Assembly (NCBI RefSeq): GCF_900141875.1
Contig: NZ_FQZE01000008.1
Span: 1 to 64,000, forward strand
DNA: 64,000 bases
Direction: 5' to 3'
Source: Tangfeifania diversioriginum
GTDB lineage: Bacteria > Bacteroidota > Bacteroidia > Bacteroidales > Prolixibacteraceae
The translations under genes were made by a program, and so were the position numbers. The stretch's first letter is position 1; the number at the start of each line of letters is the position of its first letter. Positions 27,774 through 36,954 of this stretch are shown one piece after another. Under the pieces are notes generated by a model, which was given only the letters and a program-made list of their open reading frames with translations, was not told the DNA's origin and ran no database searches.

Positions 27774-28658
27774 TTAATACGCATCGTACCCAAAATTTTT
27801 CAGGGCACGGTCTTTATTTCGCCAGTCTTTGGCCACTTTCACAAAAAGTTTCAAAAATATCTTTTTGCCGAAGAATTCCTCGGCATCGGCACGGGCTTCG
27901 GAACCCACTCTTTTCAGCATTTTGCCTTCTTTGCCAATTATAATTCCTTTCTGGCTTTCGCGCGACACATAAATTACGGCTTCAATATGAATAATTTCCT
28001 CCATCTCTTTAAATGACTCCACCTCAATTTCAACCGAATAAGGGACTTCTTTCTGATAGGCCAGCAATATTTTTTCGCGGATAAATTCCTGCATAAAAAA
28101 CCGCTCGCTGCGGTCGGTGAACTGGTCTTTTCCGAAAAACGGGGGATTTTCGGGCAGCAGTTCCAGGATGCGGGCTAACACGGGTTCCAGGTTAAATTTT
28201 TCGCGGGCAGAAACAGGAAAAATATCGGCTCCGGGAAATACCTCGCTCCAGTAGTCAAACAGGCGGGTTACCTCATTCTGGTCCGACAAATCAATTTTGT
28301 TGATGAGCACAATTACCGGCATATTCGATTTGCGGATGCGTGCAATGTACTCCGGATTTTTATCGGGCTGTTCCACCACATCGGTCACAAACAAAATCAC
28401 ATCGGCATCGGTAAGTGCCGAATCCACAAATTTCATCATGGTTTCCTGCAGCTTGTAACCGGGCTTCAAAATTCCGGGTGTATCGGAATATACAATCTGA
28501 AAATCATCGCCGTTTACAATTCCTTTTATGCGGTGCCTTGTGGTCTGCATTTTTTTGGTAATAATCGACAATTTTTCTCCCACCAATTCATTCATTATAG
28601 TGGATTTACCCACGTTTGGATTCCCGATTATATTTACAAAACCAGCTTTATGTGCCAT
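27774..28658 (-). CDS. era: GTPase Era
   Basis: A 294-residue GTPase that binds the 3' end of 16S rRNA and assists 30S assembly. G domain motifs are IGNPNVGKST (G1), the TTRHRIKG switch I, DTPGI (G3) and NKID (G4). The type II KH domain has SQKGIIIGKEGKMLKRVG and the terminal FVKVAKDWRNK. Length is standard. A -7 box lies at 28775-28782. Confidence 0.97.
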   Translation of the reverse strand: MAHKAGFVNIIGNPNVGKSTIMNELVGEKLSIITKKMQTTRHRIKGIVNGDDFQIVYSDTPGILKPGYKLQETMMKFVDSALTDADVILFVTDVVEQPDKNPEYIARIRKSNMPVIVLINKIDLSDQNEVTRLFDYWSEVFPGADIFPVSAREKFNLEPVLARILELLPENPPFFGKDQFTDRSERFFMQEFIREKILLAYQKEVPYSVEIEVESFKEMEEIIHIEAVIYVSRESQKGIIIGKEGKMLKRVGSEARADAEEFFGKKIFLKLFVKVAKDWRNKDRALKNFGYDAY

Positions 28659-28774
28659 ATTTTTATTGTATCAAATTTCTGTTTCAAATCAATTTTAACC
28701 GCTCCCCTGTTTTCTTTTTCCCTTTGTTGAAGGTGTAGTTTGGATGGGATGTCACAATTCACTAAAAATCAGCG

Positions 28775-28782
28775 CAAAGATA
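28775..28782 (-). promoter_or_regulatory. -7 promoter element (TATCTTTG) for era
   Basis: An exact TAnnTTTG match followed by CGC on the minus strand, about 117 bases upstream of the era start. The region at -33 is T-rich (TTCTTTA) without an exact TTTG. Confidence 0.5.
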
Positions 28783-28906
28783 ATTGAATTGTGTTACCTG
28801 TAAAGAATTTCAATAACCGATTTTAAAAAACGAAGCAGTTATTAATGTTAGTGTGCTATTTTTCTTGTTAAAAGTATTTAAAAAACATGCCTCAACGCCC
28901 TTGTGG

Positions 28907-28937
28907 TTTGACGCTTCCCATTTTTTTGCTATTTTCA
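28907..28937 (+). promoter_or_regulatory. Promoter of the KamA-family gene
   Basis: TTTG at 28907-28910 and TATTTTCA at 28930-28937 are separated by 19 bases, the usual spacing of Bacteroidota -33/-7 elements. The -7 deviates at two positions. The start codon follows 30 bases later. The rest of 28659-28966 shows no other gene. Confidence 0.45.
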
Positions 28938-28966
28938 AAACAAACGTTTGATTAAAAAATTCGGTA

Positions 28967-31156
28967 ATGGATACAAAACACCTTGATAAAATAGCAATTA
29001 ATGTTCATGCTCGCAGAATTCTACTTTCAATTCTGAAAGAAAACCCGGTACTGGAAAAAATTCTGCGCAGTTCGGCTAACGAAACAGAGGCTATGGAAGC
29101 CATAAAAGAGTGGGTGCGTCCGATGTTGAAAAAAAACCCGGCAGCAGAGGCATTCTACAAAAAAAAGGACCATAGCCATGAGCTTTTTCAGCAATTGAAC
29201 TGGGAAGATTTTGCAGCCATCCGTTTGCTGGATTATATTGAACATGCCGGAGAAGCTTATCCCGACCAGAATATTCACGGTGAAATGGCGGTTACCAACC
29301 CCATAAAAATGATGTGGCTGGCTACCAATTTCGGAATTGGGGGCGCCAAACCCGATTTTTTTCACGATATGCTTCGCCTGTTCCGCCAGCTGAATGGTAA
29401 ATTAAAACCTGAAATTCCGCAACGCGCGGAAATTGAAAAGTGGATGAAACGCTACCCCGCCGGAACGGATAAAAACATTGCCGAGCTGAGAAGACAAAAC
29501 CGCGACCGGATTATAAAAATATTAATTGAAAAAATTGACAATGGCGAGATAACTACAGGCCGCTACAAGTTTGATCCCAATCTTTCGCCGAAAGAAAAAA
29601 AGGAACAGATGCTGGAGTGGTGGAACGAAAGCCGCTTTCACCTGAAATTTGCAGTTCGCTCACCCGGGCTGCTGAACGAAATGCTCGATTACTCCCTCGA
29701 CCCCGACACAATGGACATTTTATACGAAGCTGAGAAAAAAGGCATTCCGTTTTTTGTTAATCCATATTATCTGTCGCTTTTAAATGTTCAAACCCCTGGG
29801 TTTGCGGTGGGCGGTGATTTGGCTATTCGCTGTTACATTGTTTACAGCAAACAGCTGGTTGAGGAATTTGGCCTCATCGAAGCCTGGGAGAAAGAGGACA
29901 AAGTGCAACCCGGCAAACCCAACGCAGCGGGCTGGCTGCTGCCGTCGTCACATAACATTCACCGGCGCTACCCCGAGGTGGCCATTTTTGTACCCGATAC
30001 CGTGGGCCGCGCGTGTGGCGGGTTGTGTGCCAGCTGCCAGCGGATGTACGAGTTCCAGAACGGCCACTACAACTTCAACCTGAAAAACCTGAAGCCTGAA
30101 AAATCGTGGAGCGAACGGATGCCCAATCTGCTTGACTATTTTAAAGACGATGCCCAGTTGCGCGATATCCTGATTACCGGCGGCGACGCGCTGATGAGTT
30201 CTGACAAAAGCCTGAAAAATATTCTGGATGAAGTGTATAACATGGCCCTCCGGAAAAAAGAAGAAAACAAACAGCGGCCTGACCGCGAAAAATATGCAGA
30301 GATTGTACGAATACGAATTGGCACACGGCTGCCTGTTTACATTCCGCAACGGATTACTCCCGAGTTGGTGGATATTCTGGCCGATTTCAAACACAAAGCT
30401 GCTGAAATAGGAATAAAACAGTTCGTTATTCAAACCCATTTTGAATCGCCAATGGAAGTAACACCCGAAGCAAAAAAGGCTGTTGAAATGTTGCTCAGCG
30501 CTGGCTGGTCGGTAACCAACCAGCTGGTTTTTACAGCACCTGCCTCACGAAGGGGTCATTCAGCAAAATTGCGTAAAGTACTGAACGATATTGGCGTTCT
30601 CACCTATTATACATTTACGGTGAAAGGATTTAAGGAAAACAGCGCCAACTTTACTCCTAATGCACGTGCTGTGCAGGAAGAGCTGGAAGAAAAATACATT
30701 GGACAGCTTCCGCAGGACGAAATGGAAACACTGCGCACACTTACCCACGACGCTGAAAAATTAACCGAAAATATCGATGCTTTGCGCCAAAAACACGCAA
30801 TACCTTTCCTTGCCACCGACCGCAACATTATGAACCTCCCTGGTGTTGGGAAAAGTCTTACATTCCGTACCATTGGAATCACCCGTTACGGGAGGCGCAT
30901 CCTGGAGTTCGATCACGACCGCACACGTAACCACAGCCCGATTATCGACGATATGGGAAAAGTTATTGTTATCGAGTCGAAATCAATATCGGAATACCTG
31001 CGGCAGTTGTACGATATGGGTGAAAAAACAAAAGAATATGAAGGCGTTTATGGTTACTCACTGGGCGAAACGGAACCGCGCATGCCCATGTACGAATACC
31101 CGGAATACGATTTCGAAATTTCAGATGAATTAACTCATTTGGAACTGGAGGTATAA
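28967..31156 (+). CDS. Long KamA-family radical SAM protein
   Basis: A 729-residue protein of the lysine/glutamate 2,3-aminomutase family. The [4Fe-4S] cysteines are C350, C354 and C357 in CGGLCASC, spaced CxxxCxxC. Downstream, TGGDALMSSD, RIGTRLPVYIPQRI and TNQLVFTAPASRRG follow the KamA pattern. A 340-residue N-terminal part precedes the radical SAM core, and about 120 residues follow it, so the protein is much longer than KamA (about 420) or EpmB (about 340). The PLP-binding Lys context of true KAM (a Gly-rich PGGGGK) is not seen, so aminomutase activity is uncertain. It is a single gene whose 3' end overlaps the truncated deacetylase by 22 bases. Confidence 0.85.
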   Translation: MDTKHLDKIAINVHARRILLSILKENPVLEKILRSSANETEAMEAIKEWVRPMLKKNPAAEAFYKKKDHSHELFQQLNWEDFAAIRLLDYIEHAGEAYPDQNIHGEMAVTNPIKMMWLATNFGIGGAKPDFFHDMLRLFRQLNGKLKPEIPQRAEIEKWMKRYPAGTDKNIAELRRQNRDRIIKILIEKIDNGEITTGRYKFDPNLSPKEKKEQMLEWWNESRFHLKFAVRSPGLLNEMLDYSLDPDTMDILYEAEKKGIPFFVNPYYLSLLNVQTPGFAVGGDLAIRCYIVYSKQLVEEFGLIEAWEKEDKVQPGKPNAAGWLLPSSHNIHRRYPEVAIFVPDTVGRACGGLCASCQRMYEFQNGHYNFNLKNLKPEKSWSERMPNLLDYFKDDAQLRDILITGGDALMSSDKSLKNILDEVYNMALRKKEENKQRPDREKYAEIVRIRIGTRLPVYIPQRITPELVDILADFKHKAAEIGIKQFVIQTHFESPMEVTPEAKKAVEMLLSAGWSVTNQLVFTAPASRRGHSAKLRKVLNDIGVLTYYTFTVKGFKENSANFTPNARAVQEELEEKYIGQLPQDEMETLRTLTHDAEKLTENIDALRQKHAIPFLATDRNIMNLPGVGKSLTFRTIGITRYGRRILEFDHDRTRNHSPIIDDMGKVIVIESKSISEYLRQLYDMGEKTKEYEGVYGYSLGETEPRMPMYEYPEYDFEISDELTHLELEV

Positions 31157-31581
31157 GCAAAAGTCCGGTTTTCATTTCCGTCAATCGCTTTCAGCAAAGT
31201 GCTTGCTGTTCTCAATTCGGTCAGCAATTGGTCAATGGTGTATTTATTCAGATCAAATTCAGGTTTTACCCAATCAAACTGTTCCCCGTTACATGGATGA
31301 AAAAGCGTGTGGTTGCCCAGCTCGTAGCCGTTTAGGGCAATTTTGCGCCAGTTATCCGTCCGGTTGTACAAACTTTGGGAATTGCCGGTGCAGTAAAACG
31401 TTCCTTTAAACCCGAATTCATCCAGTTGCGGAACAGCCACATCAAGGTGGCAGTCCAGCCCGTCGTCGTAAGTAAAAACAACCGCAGCTTTGGCGTTGGG
31501 CCAGGAGAACTGGGCAACAGTCATTTTCGAAACAGAAATTATCAGAAGAATAAAAAATGCAAAATGACAAAATTTCTTCAT
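31135..31581 (-). pseudogene. 3'-truncated polysaccharide deacetylase (NodB-like)
   Basis: A 148-codon frame with a signal peptide (1-23), the NodB motif 1 FTYDDGLD (Asp39, Asp40) and motif 2 as HTLFH (His91, His95). Family members are about 280 residues or more and continue after NRTFAYP with further barrel strands and catalytic motifs. Here the frame reads NRTFAYTSSSK and stops inside the end of the convergent KamA-like gene. The break point coincides with that gene's 3' terminus, which suggests a deletion joined the two. Roughly half the catalytic barrel is missing, so it is treated as non-functional; expression of a fragment is not excluded. Confidence 0.7.
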
Positions 31582-31734
31582 CGTGTTTTTATTTGATCTT
31601 CAAAAATAAGAAGTTTTAGCCCAAACCACTCACCAGCTGAAGTTGATTTATTGTAGGTGATAGAAAATAACCTGTAAGTCAGGTTTGACAGAATGGTCAG
31701 GAATACAAACATGAACCTGTGACTGTTATGAATC

Positions 31735-34020
31735 TTATATTTCATCAAAAGGTTTTACCTCTTCCAGTTTATTGGAAATTCCCACATTTTCATGAGCCGA
31801 AGCAACTCTTAACGCAATTACCTTGGCATTTTTCTTCCAACGTATTTCAGCGTTCATTTCTATAAGAGCAAAAACTTTATCTTCTAAATCTTTTTGGCTA
31901 CTACGTTGTTCTATTATTTCTCTAATCTTATTTTCTTTATAAAGGTCAATTACAGAAGCATAAATTTTCTTGTCAGGTATTATTTGTTCCCTTTCTTCAA
32001 ATTCTTCTTTTAAATCGTGAATTGGCTCATTAAAGACTAACTGAGGTAAATCCGATTTTCTAAGAATAAAAAATGTATTTCCAACCAAGTCTGAATTACA
32101 TGGCCAGTAATGCTGAATCTTTACTTTTCGATAATTTCCAAAAGTCAGATGAGAGATTTTTAACACTTCAATGTAGTAGTTTAGATTTATTTTGAATGGA
32201 ACAATAATAAAATCAGATGACTCTTTGAAAATATTAAGTCTGTCGATAGCAGGAAATAAATCGTTTTCATCTAATAAGTATTTTTGAGTAGTTACAAAAG
32301 CAAAACTTTCTGATATCCTGATTTGGATTTTTCTTTTCATTTTTTGTGGAAGGAAAGTATCATAATTCAAATTTGTATATTCTTGGTCATCTGCAAAATC
32401 ACTTTTTTCAAACAATTGTGATTCTCCATTAATTAAAACGGAATTAAAAGAATCCTTAATGTCTAAATTATTTAGAATTGAACTGTACTCCTTAAAGGTT
32501 TTATTAATAGTATTTCTGCTGCTTTCTAAAAATGCTTTTTTCTTTTCAGGTGAAATTTGTTGTTGCTTTTTCGCTCTATTAAAATCATGTTCCAATTTTT
32601 GTTTCAATGTGTCTAAAAATTCAATGGGATAAAGATTTTTGTGTTTTTCGCACCATTCAGGATTAATATGGTCCAATCTTAATATTTTTAATTGCTCTGT
32701 ATTATCCAAAATATCTCTTAAGCTATTTTTAAAATTCTGAATATTATCTAACCAATGTTTTTTTTCTGCTTGTGTTTCTGGCAAATCTGGTATTCTTAAA
32801 AATTCCTCATAGACATAATACCGAGGTAAAGTATATTGCCTAAGGAAAAGCAAAATTAAGTATTTGCGAGTCCAGCTATGAATAATCCAATCAAAGTTTA
32901 CTGAATCAACTCTGGGAAATCTGAACCTTAAGGCTTTTTCCCATAATTTCTGATCAAACGTTTTGCAAAATTCAAAATAACGGTTAAAAATTTCATCCAT
33001 TGTCGATGGCAATAAAGGATATCTTGGAGGTTGACTGTTTGTATGGTCCCAGATTTTTCGGATACATTCAATCCGGTTTTCGTAAAGTAATAAACCACCC
33101 AGATAATAATGAAAATTAATAAACTCAACTCTTTCCTTGTCTCTATTATCTATTTCTTCCTGATTTGCGTGCTTAAAACTTCCCTGAATGTAGGTGGGAC
33201 TGATTCTACGGAGATTGTATTCAAAATGGCGAAATGCACGTTTCCAATAATAAAAAATCATTTCATCTTCCCCATTTTCGACAATTGTTATTAAATTTTG
33301 CCATAGCCAATCATAAGTAGTATCATCTAAATTGTCAAATAACCAAAGATAATCTATCGTAAATTTTTTAAATAAAATGAAATCTCTATCCTTTTCTGTT
33401 GCTAATACTTTCGTGATTTTATATCCGGTTTCATAAAACTTTTCGGGTATTTGCCTTTGTGCAATGAAGGTCTTATTATAAACATCAATAAAATGATTAA
33501 TCAATTTTTGAAAATTAGGAAAATCTTTCCTCTGAATTGTATTTATGGAAAAGTCTGTAATTAATCCAAAAGAATCTATATCTGCTTTACCAAATAATCT
33601 TCGGCGAGTTGTTGTCCTATTTTTAGGATCCAAACTCATAGTATTTATTTCAATAAGTAGTTTTTGCAAAGACGTCGGCCTACTAAACTTTATTGTCGTG
33701 AATGTAAAATGAATAAATAAACCCACAAGTACACATGACAAAGTAAAAATCAAATAAGAAAACCATATAATTAAAAGATTTAAAAATTGAACCCTTGAGT
33801 AAATAGCAAAAATTGAAATGATTATGTATATACCAATCATTATTACAATCCAAACTAAAATTATTTGAAATACTTTTTTCTTACTCTTAAATTCAAAAAA
33901 ATCAAGAATTTCTTCTGAGCGATATTTATCATCAAATTTTGAAATTGCATCAAATACCAAAGGTGTTCCAATACTCACAATGGCAACTATAAACGCAATA
34001 CAGATTTCAATAAGATTCAT
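31735..34020 (-). CDS. Orphan AT-rich membrane protein, 761 residues
   Basis: Not recognised. Three hydrophobic segments at about residues 5-25, 52-74 and 80-108 anchor the N-terminus. The remaining 650 residues look cytosolic, rich in Lys, Glu, Asn, Phe and Ile, with long helical stretches and a possible beta domain from about residue 550. Base composition is clearly more AT-rich than the genes on either side, with many ATA, AAA and TTA codons, which suggests acquisition from outside. It stands alone between a truncated deacetylase and a flavoprotein gene. The intact frame of more than 2 kb argues that it is, or recently was, under selection. No nuclease, ATPase or transposase motif was found. 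Confidence 0.8.
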   Translation of the reverse strand: MNLIEICIAFIVAIVSIGTPLVFDAISKFDDKYRSEEILDFFEFKSKKKVFQIILVWIVIMIGIYIIISIFAIYSRVQFLNLLIIWFSYLIFTLSCVLVGLFIHFTFTTIKFSRPTSLQKLLIEINTMSLDPKNRTTTRRRLFGKADIDSFGLITDFSINTIQRKDFPNFQKLINHFIDVYNKTFIAQRQIPEKFYETGYKITKVLATEKDRDFILFKKFTIDYLWLFDNLDDTTYDWLWQNLITIVENGEDEMIFYYWKRAFRHFEYNLRRISPTYIQGSFKHANQEEIDNRDKERVEFINFHYYLGGLLLYENRIECIRKIWDHTNSQPPRYPLLPSTMDEIFNRYFEFCKTFDQKLWEKALRFRFPRVDSVNFDWIIHSWTRKYLILLFLRQYTLPRYYVYEEFLRIPDLPETQAEKKHWLDNIQNFKNSLRDILDNTEQLKILRLDHINPEWCEKHKNLYPIEFLDTLKQKLEHDFNRAKKQQQISPEKKKAFLESSRNTINKTFKEYSSILNNLDIKDSFNSVLINGESQLFEKSDFADDQEYTNLNYDTFLPQKMKRKIQIRISESFAFVTTQKYLLDENDLFPAIDRLNIFKESSDFIIVPFKINLNYYIEVLKISHLTFGNYRKVKIQHYWPCNSDLVGNTFFILRKSDLPQLVFNEPIHDLKEEFEEREQIIPDKKIYASVIDLYKENKIREIIEQRSSQKDLEDKVFALIEMNAEIRWKKNAKVIALRVASAHENVGISNKLEEVKPFDEI

Positions 34021-34078
34021 TAGGATAACTGTTAAATTTTATAAAACTACAAAATTTATAATAAGAAATATCTTTCAT

Positions 34079-35617
34079 TTATTTGGTAGTTCCTGCAAAC
34101 CCCATTGCCGCTTTAATCCCATCCGCAGCACTCGAAATAATTCCGCCTGCGTAACCGCTTCCCTCGCCAATAAAGAACAGATTTTCAAATCCGGTGCACA
34201 ACCCATTTTTTTCGCGCAATACCTGGATGGGCGATGATGTTTTGCTTTCCAATCCGATTAAATTACCGGTTTCAAAACCACGCATTTTCCGGATAAAATC
34301 AGTTAACCCAGTCTGCATCGATTTCACAACCGTTTCTGGCAGCAGTTCCCACAACGGCGCTGCCACCAATCCCAGCGGGTAACTGCTCTCGAACGACGAT
34401 TGTTTGTTCTGGTTTTTCAAAAAACCGGAAATGCTACAGGCCGGGGCGCGGTAACTTCCGGTGTGCCGGTAAAAAGCCGTTTCCAGATTCTCAACAATTT
34501 CAAGCGCTTCCAAAGGCGAAACGGTTTTTCCGGCCAGTTCGTCTGGATGCACACCGGCTACGCAGGCGGCATTGGCAAATTGCCCGCCTCGGCGGTAGTA
34601 ACTCATGCCGTTTACTATGTTGGTTTCGGGGTAGGCAGCAGCCGGTACCACGGTTCCGCCGGGGCACATGCAAAACGAAAAAACCGGGTGGTTGCCGTCG
34701 GCCTGTGATGTGAGCCGGTATTCCGCCGCTTTTACACCGGGCAATTTTTCTTTGCCCCATTGCGCCAAATTAATAATCTCCTGCCGGTGTTCCATCCGGC
34801 TACCTATCGCAAAATTTTTGGTTCGAAACTGAATGCCACGCTGCATTAGCATTCGGTAAGTTTCATAAGCCGAATGACCCGGAGCAACAAACAGTGCATC
34901 TGCAGACAAATTCCCCTTTGTTGTGCTGACTTCAGTAACGTTGGAATTTTTAATGACGATATCCTCGAACAGCGTTTCAAAAAGAATTTTACCTCCAAGA
35001 TTTTCAAATTTCACCCGCAGGTTTTTAACTATTTTTCTTAGATTGTCGGTTCCGAGGTGGGGGTGCGCCATGTAAGCAATTTCTGCCGGTGCGCCGGCTT
35101 CAATATAATTGTCTGTAATAAATTTTTTCTCTTTTGAAATACGTTTGGAACGGGAAGTGAGTTTCCCGTCGGAGAATGTGCCGGCACCGCCTTCGCCAAA
35201 AGCATAATTGTTTTGAGCATCGAACTTTCCGTTTTTTTCGAAAGCAGCAATAGATTTCGCACGTTTACCCACTTCCGAACCACGCTCAATTATGGTTACA
35301 TTGAAACCTGCTTTCTGTAAAACCAGGGCAGCAAAAAACCCGGCCGGGCCGCTTCCGGTTACAACTACCTGTTCTCTTCTTTTCCGGAACGGAATTTCTA
35401 ATTTTTCATCTGCCGGTGCATCACCTCCTTTTATTTCGGGCGAATTAACAACTACTCTTACCTGCCAGAAAATGTTCGATTTTTTGCGTGCATCCAGGCT
35501 TTTATGCTCCATCTGAAAAGAAAAATCACGAATACGTAATTGCCTTCCGATTTTTTCCCTCAGTTGCTCTGGTGTAAAATTAGTTGGCAGTTTTAAAGAA
35601 AGTGTTTTAAATCCCAT
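34079..35617 (-). CDS. FAD-dependent oxidoreductase, COG2509 type
   Basis: A 512-residue flavoprotein. An N-terminal domain of about 75 residues (beginning GFKTLSLKLP) precedes the Rossmann fold GSGPAGFFAALVLQKAGFNV and IIERG. Later motifs are FGEGGAGTFSDGKLTSR, PHLGTDNL, FAIGSRMEHRQE, CPGGTVVPAA and GEGSGYAGGIISSAADG, characteristic of the uncharacterised FAD-dependent dehydrogenases of COG2509. The biological substrate is unknown. It lies upstream of the orphan membrane protein with a 58-base gap but has a different base composition. Confidence 0.88.
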   Translation of the reverse strand: MGFKTLSLKLPTNFTPEQLREKIGRQLRIRDFSFQMEHKSLDARKKSNIFWQVRVVVNSPEIKGGDAPADEKLEIPFRKRREQVVVTGSGPAGFFAALVLQKAGFNVTIIERGSEVGKRAKSIAAFEKNGKFDAQNNYAFGEGGAGTFSDGKLTSRSKRISKEKKFITDNYIEAGAPAEIAYMAHPHLGTDNLRKIVKNLRVKFENLGGKILFETLFEDIVIKNSNVTEVSTTKGNLSADALFVAPGHSAYETYRMLMQRGIQFRTKNFAIGSRMEHRQEIINLAQWGKEKLPGVKAAEYRLTSQADGNHPVFSFCMCPGGTVVPAAAYPETNIVNGMSYYRRGGQFANAACVAGVHPDELAGKTVSPLEALEIVENLETAFYRHTGSYRAPACSISGFLKNQNKQSSFESSYPLGLVAAPLWELLPETVVKSMQTGLTDFIRKMRGFETGNLIGLESKTSSPIQVLREKNGLCTGFENLFFIGEGSGYAGGIISSAADGIKAAMGFAGTTK

Positions 35618-36078
35618 CTTGAAAAAGTTTCAACTCAAAAGTAAATAATCAAACTGTTTTACAAAAAGAAGAATTTTTTATTCCCTGAAAAAATGAATCG
35701 TTTTACCTTCGTTAGGCAAAAACACCTGTCTATCAGGCAAATATTACTACTCACTCTTTTATTGTTGATTTATCATTTTATTCAGGCAATTTACTTCCGA
35801 AGCAGAAAATTTGTAACTGTTCGCAATATAGCACGTCTCACAAATTAATTAAGGAAAATTGCTTCAAAGCCATAAAAAGAAATTGCTTCAATTTGAAAAA
35901 CTGATAAAACCTGTTTTTCACATAAAAGAACAGGTTGTTTGTCGAATAAATTAAGCCAATTGACAGGAAATTAGGAATTTTAAAACAGAAAACAGAACCT
36001 GTTTAGCCGCAGGAAAAAGCCACGAAGGAAATCTTCAGTGAAAGAGCTCCTTCAGAAAAACAAAAAACAATTAAAGCT
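35618..36078. other. Intergenic region before the efflux operon
   Basis: 460 bases between divergent genes. It contains one possible 51-codon ORF (35693-35848) and a hairpin (AACCTGTT at 35908-35915, AACAGGTT at 35929-35936) with a 13-base loop. No clear -33/-7 pair was identified, so the operon promoter location is open. Confidence 0.5.
35693..35848 (+). CDS. Possible 51-residue single-pass small protein
   Basis: The ATG at 35693 opens a 51-codon frame with a basic start (MNRFTFVRQK), a 14-residue hydrophobic core (ILLLTLLLLIYHFI) and a basic end. The charge pattern resembles a small inner-membrane protein. There is no homology evidence and no strong ribosome binding site, so it may be a chance frame. 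Confidence 0.22.
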   Translation: MNRFTFVRQKHLSIRQILLLTLLLLIYHFIQAIYFRSRKFVTVRNIARLTN

Positions 36079-36804
36079 ATGATTAGTCTTAACAATGTTC
36101 ACAAGTCTTATGTCACCGGCAACAGCCCGCTGCATGTACTAAAAGGCATCGACCTTGAAATCGGGCGGGGAGAGTTTGTATCGATCATGGGTTCGTCGGG
36201 TTCGGGGAAATCAACCCTGCTGAATATTCTTGGCATCCTCGACAATTACGAAGAGGGTTCGTATTATCTGAATGGGACGCTGATTCGGGACATGTCGGAA
36301 AAAAAGGCGGCAAAATTGCGGAACGATCTGCTGGGTTTCGTATTTCAGTCGTTTAACCTGATTTCGTTTAAAAACGCCATGGAAAACGTAGCACTTCCCC
36401 TTTACTACCAGGGAGTTAACCGGAAAAAACGAAACAAAATTGCGCTGGAATACCTCGAAAAAATGGGATTGCTGCAGTGGGCAACCCACATGCCCAACGA
36501 ACTTTCGGGCGGCCAGAAACAGCGGGTAGCCATTGCACGCTCGCTGATTACCCGGCCCAAAATTATTGTGGCCGACGAGCCCACCGGCGCGCTCGACACC
36601 ACTACGTCCTACGAAGTGATGGATATTCTGAAAGAAATTAATGAAGATGGAATAACGGTGGTGATTGTTACGCACGAGCACGACATTGCTGCCATGACCC
36701 ATAAAATCGTCCGCCTAAAAGACGGAGTTATTTCCGAAATCATTAAAAATGGTGACCTGAAAGAGTGGAAACATCAGTACAGGAAAGAACTGGAAATTGC
36801 ATGA
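36079..36804 (+). CDS. MacB-type ABC transporter ATP-binding protein
   Basis: A 241-residue ATPase that powers a MacAB-type efflux or lipoprotein-release system. Walker A is GSSGSGKS (residues 38-45), the signature is [15 protein letters not shown], Walker B is [12 protein letters not shown] and the switch is VTHEHD. It belongs to the LolD/MacB group on the basis of its short length and GALD D-loop. It is the first gene of a five-gene unit: ATPase, two FtsX-like permeases, membrane-fusion protein, TolC-type channel. Confidence 0.93.
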   Translation: MISLNNVHKSYVTGNSPLHVLKGIDLEIGRGEFVSIMGSSGSGKSTLLNILGILDNYEEGSYYLNGTLIRDMSEKKAAKLRNDLLGFVFQSFNLISFKNAMENVALPLYYQGVNRKKRNKIALEYLEKMGLLQWATHMPNELSGGQKQRVAIARSLITRPKIIVADEPTGALDTTTSYEVMDILKEINEDGITVVIVTHEHDIAAMTHKIVRLKDGVISEIIKNGDLKEWKHQYRKELEIA

Positions 36805-36954
36805 AGAAGCGGGAAGCGGGAAGATGGAAGCAGGAAGAAAGAAGACCGGTGGCTGTCAACCTTGTTCAGGGATCTTCAACCTGAAACCTGAAACTCGGAA
36901 TTCGAAACGCGTGCCGAAGGCATTCCTTCGGGAAAACTTGAAACTTGAAACAAC
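36805..36954 (+). repeat. Degenerate GGAAGCGGGAAG and AACYTGAAAC tandem words
   Basis: The 150-base gap between the ATPase and first permease genes begins with GAAGCGGGAAGCGGGAAG and degenerate copies. It ends with several AACCTGAAAC, AACTTGAAAC and AACTCGGAATTC words just before the ATG. A similar cluster precedes the second permease at 38295-38345. Such strings recur between genes in Bacteroidota; their role is unknown. Confidence 0.5.
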
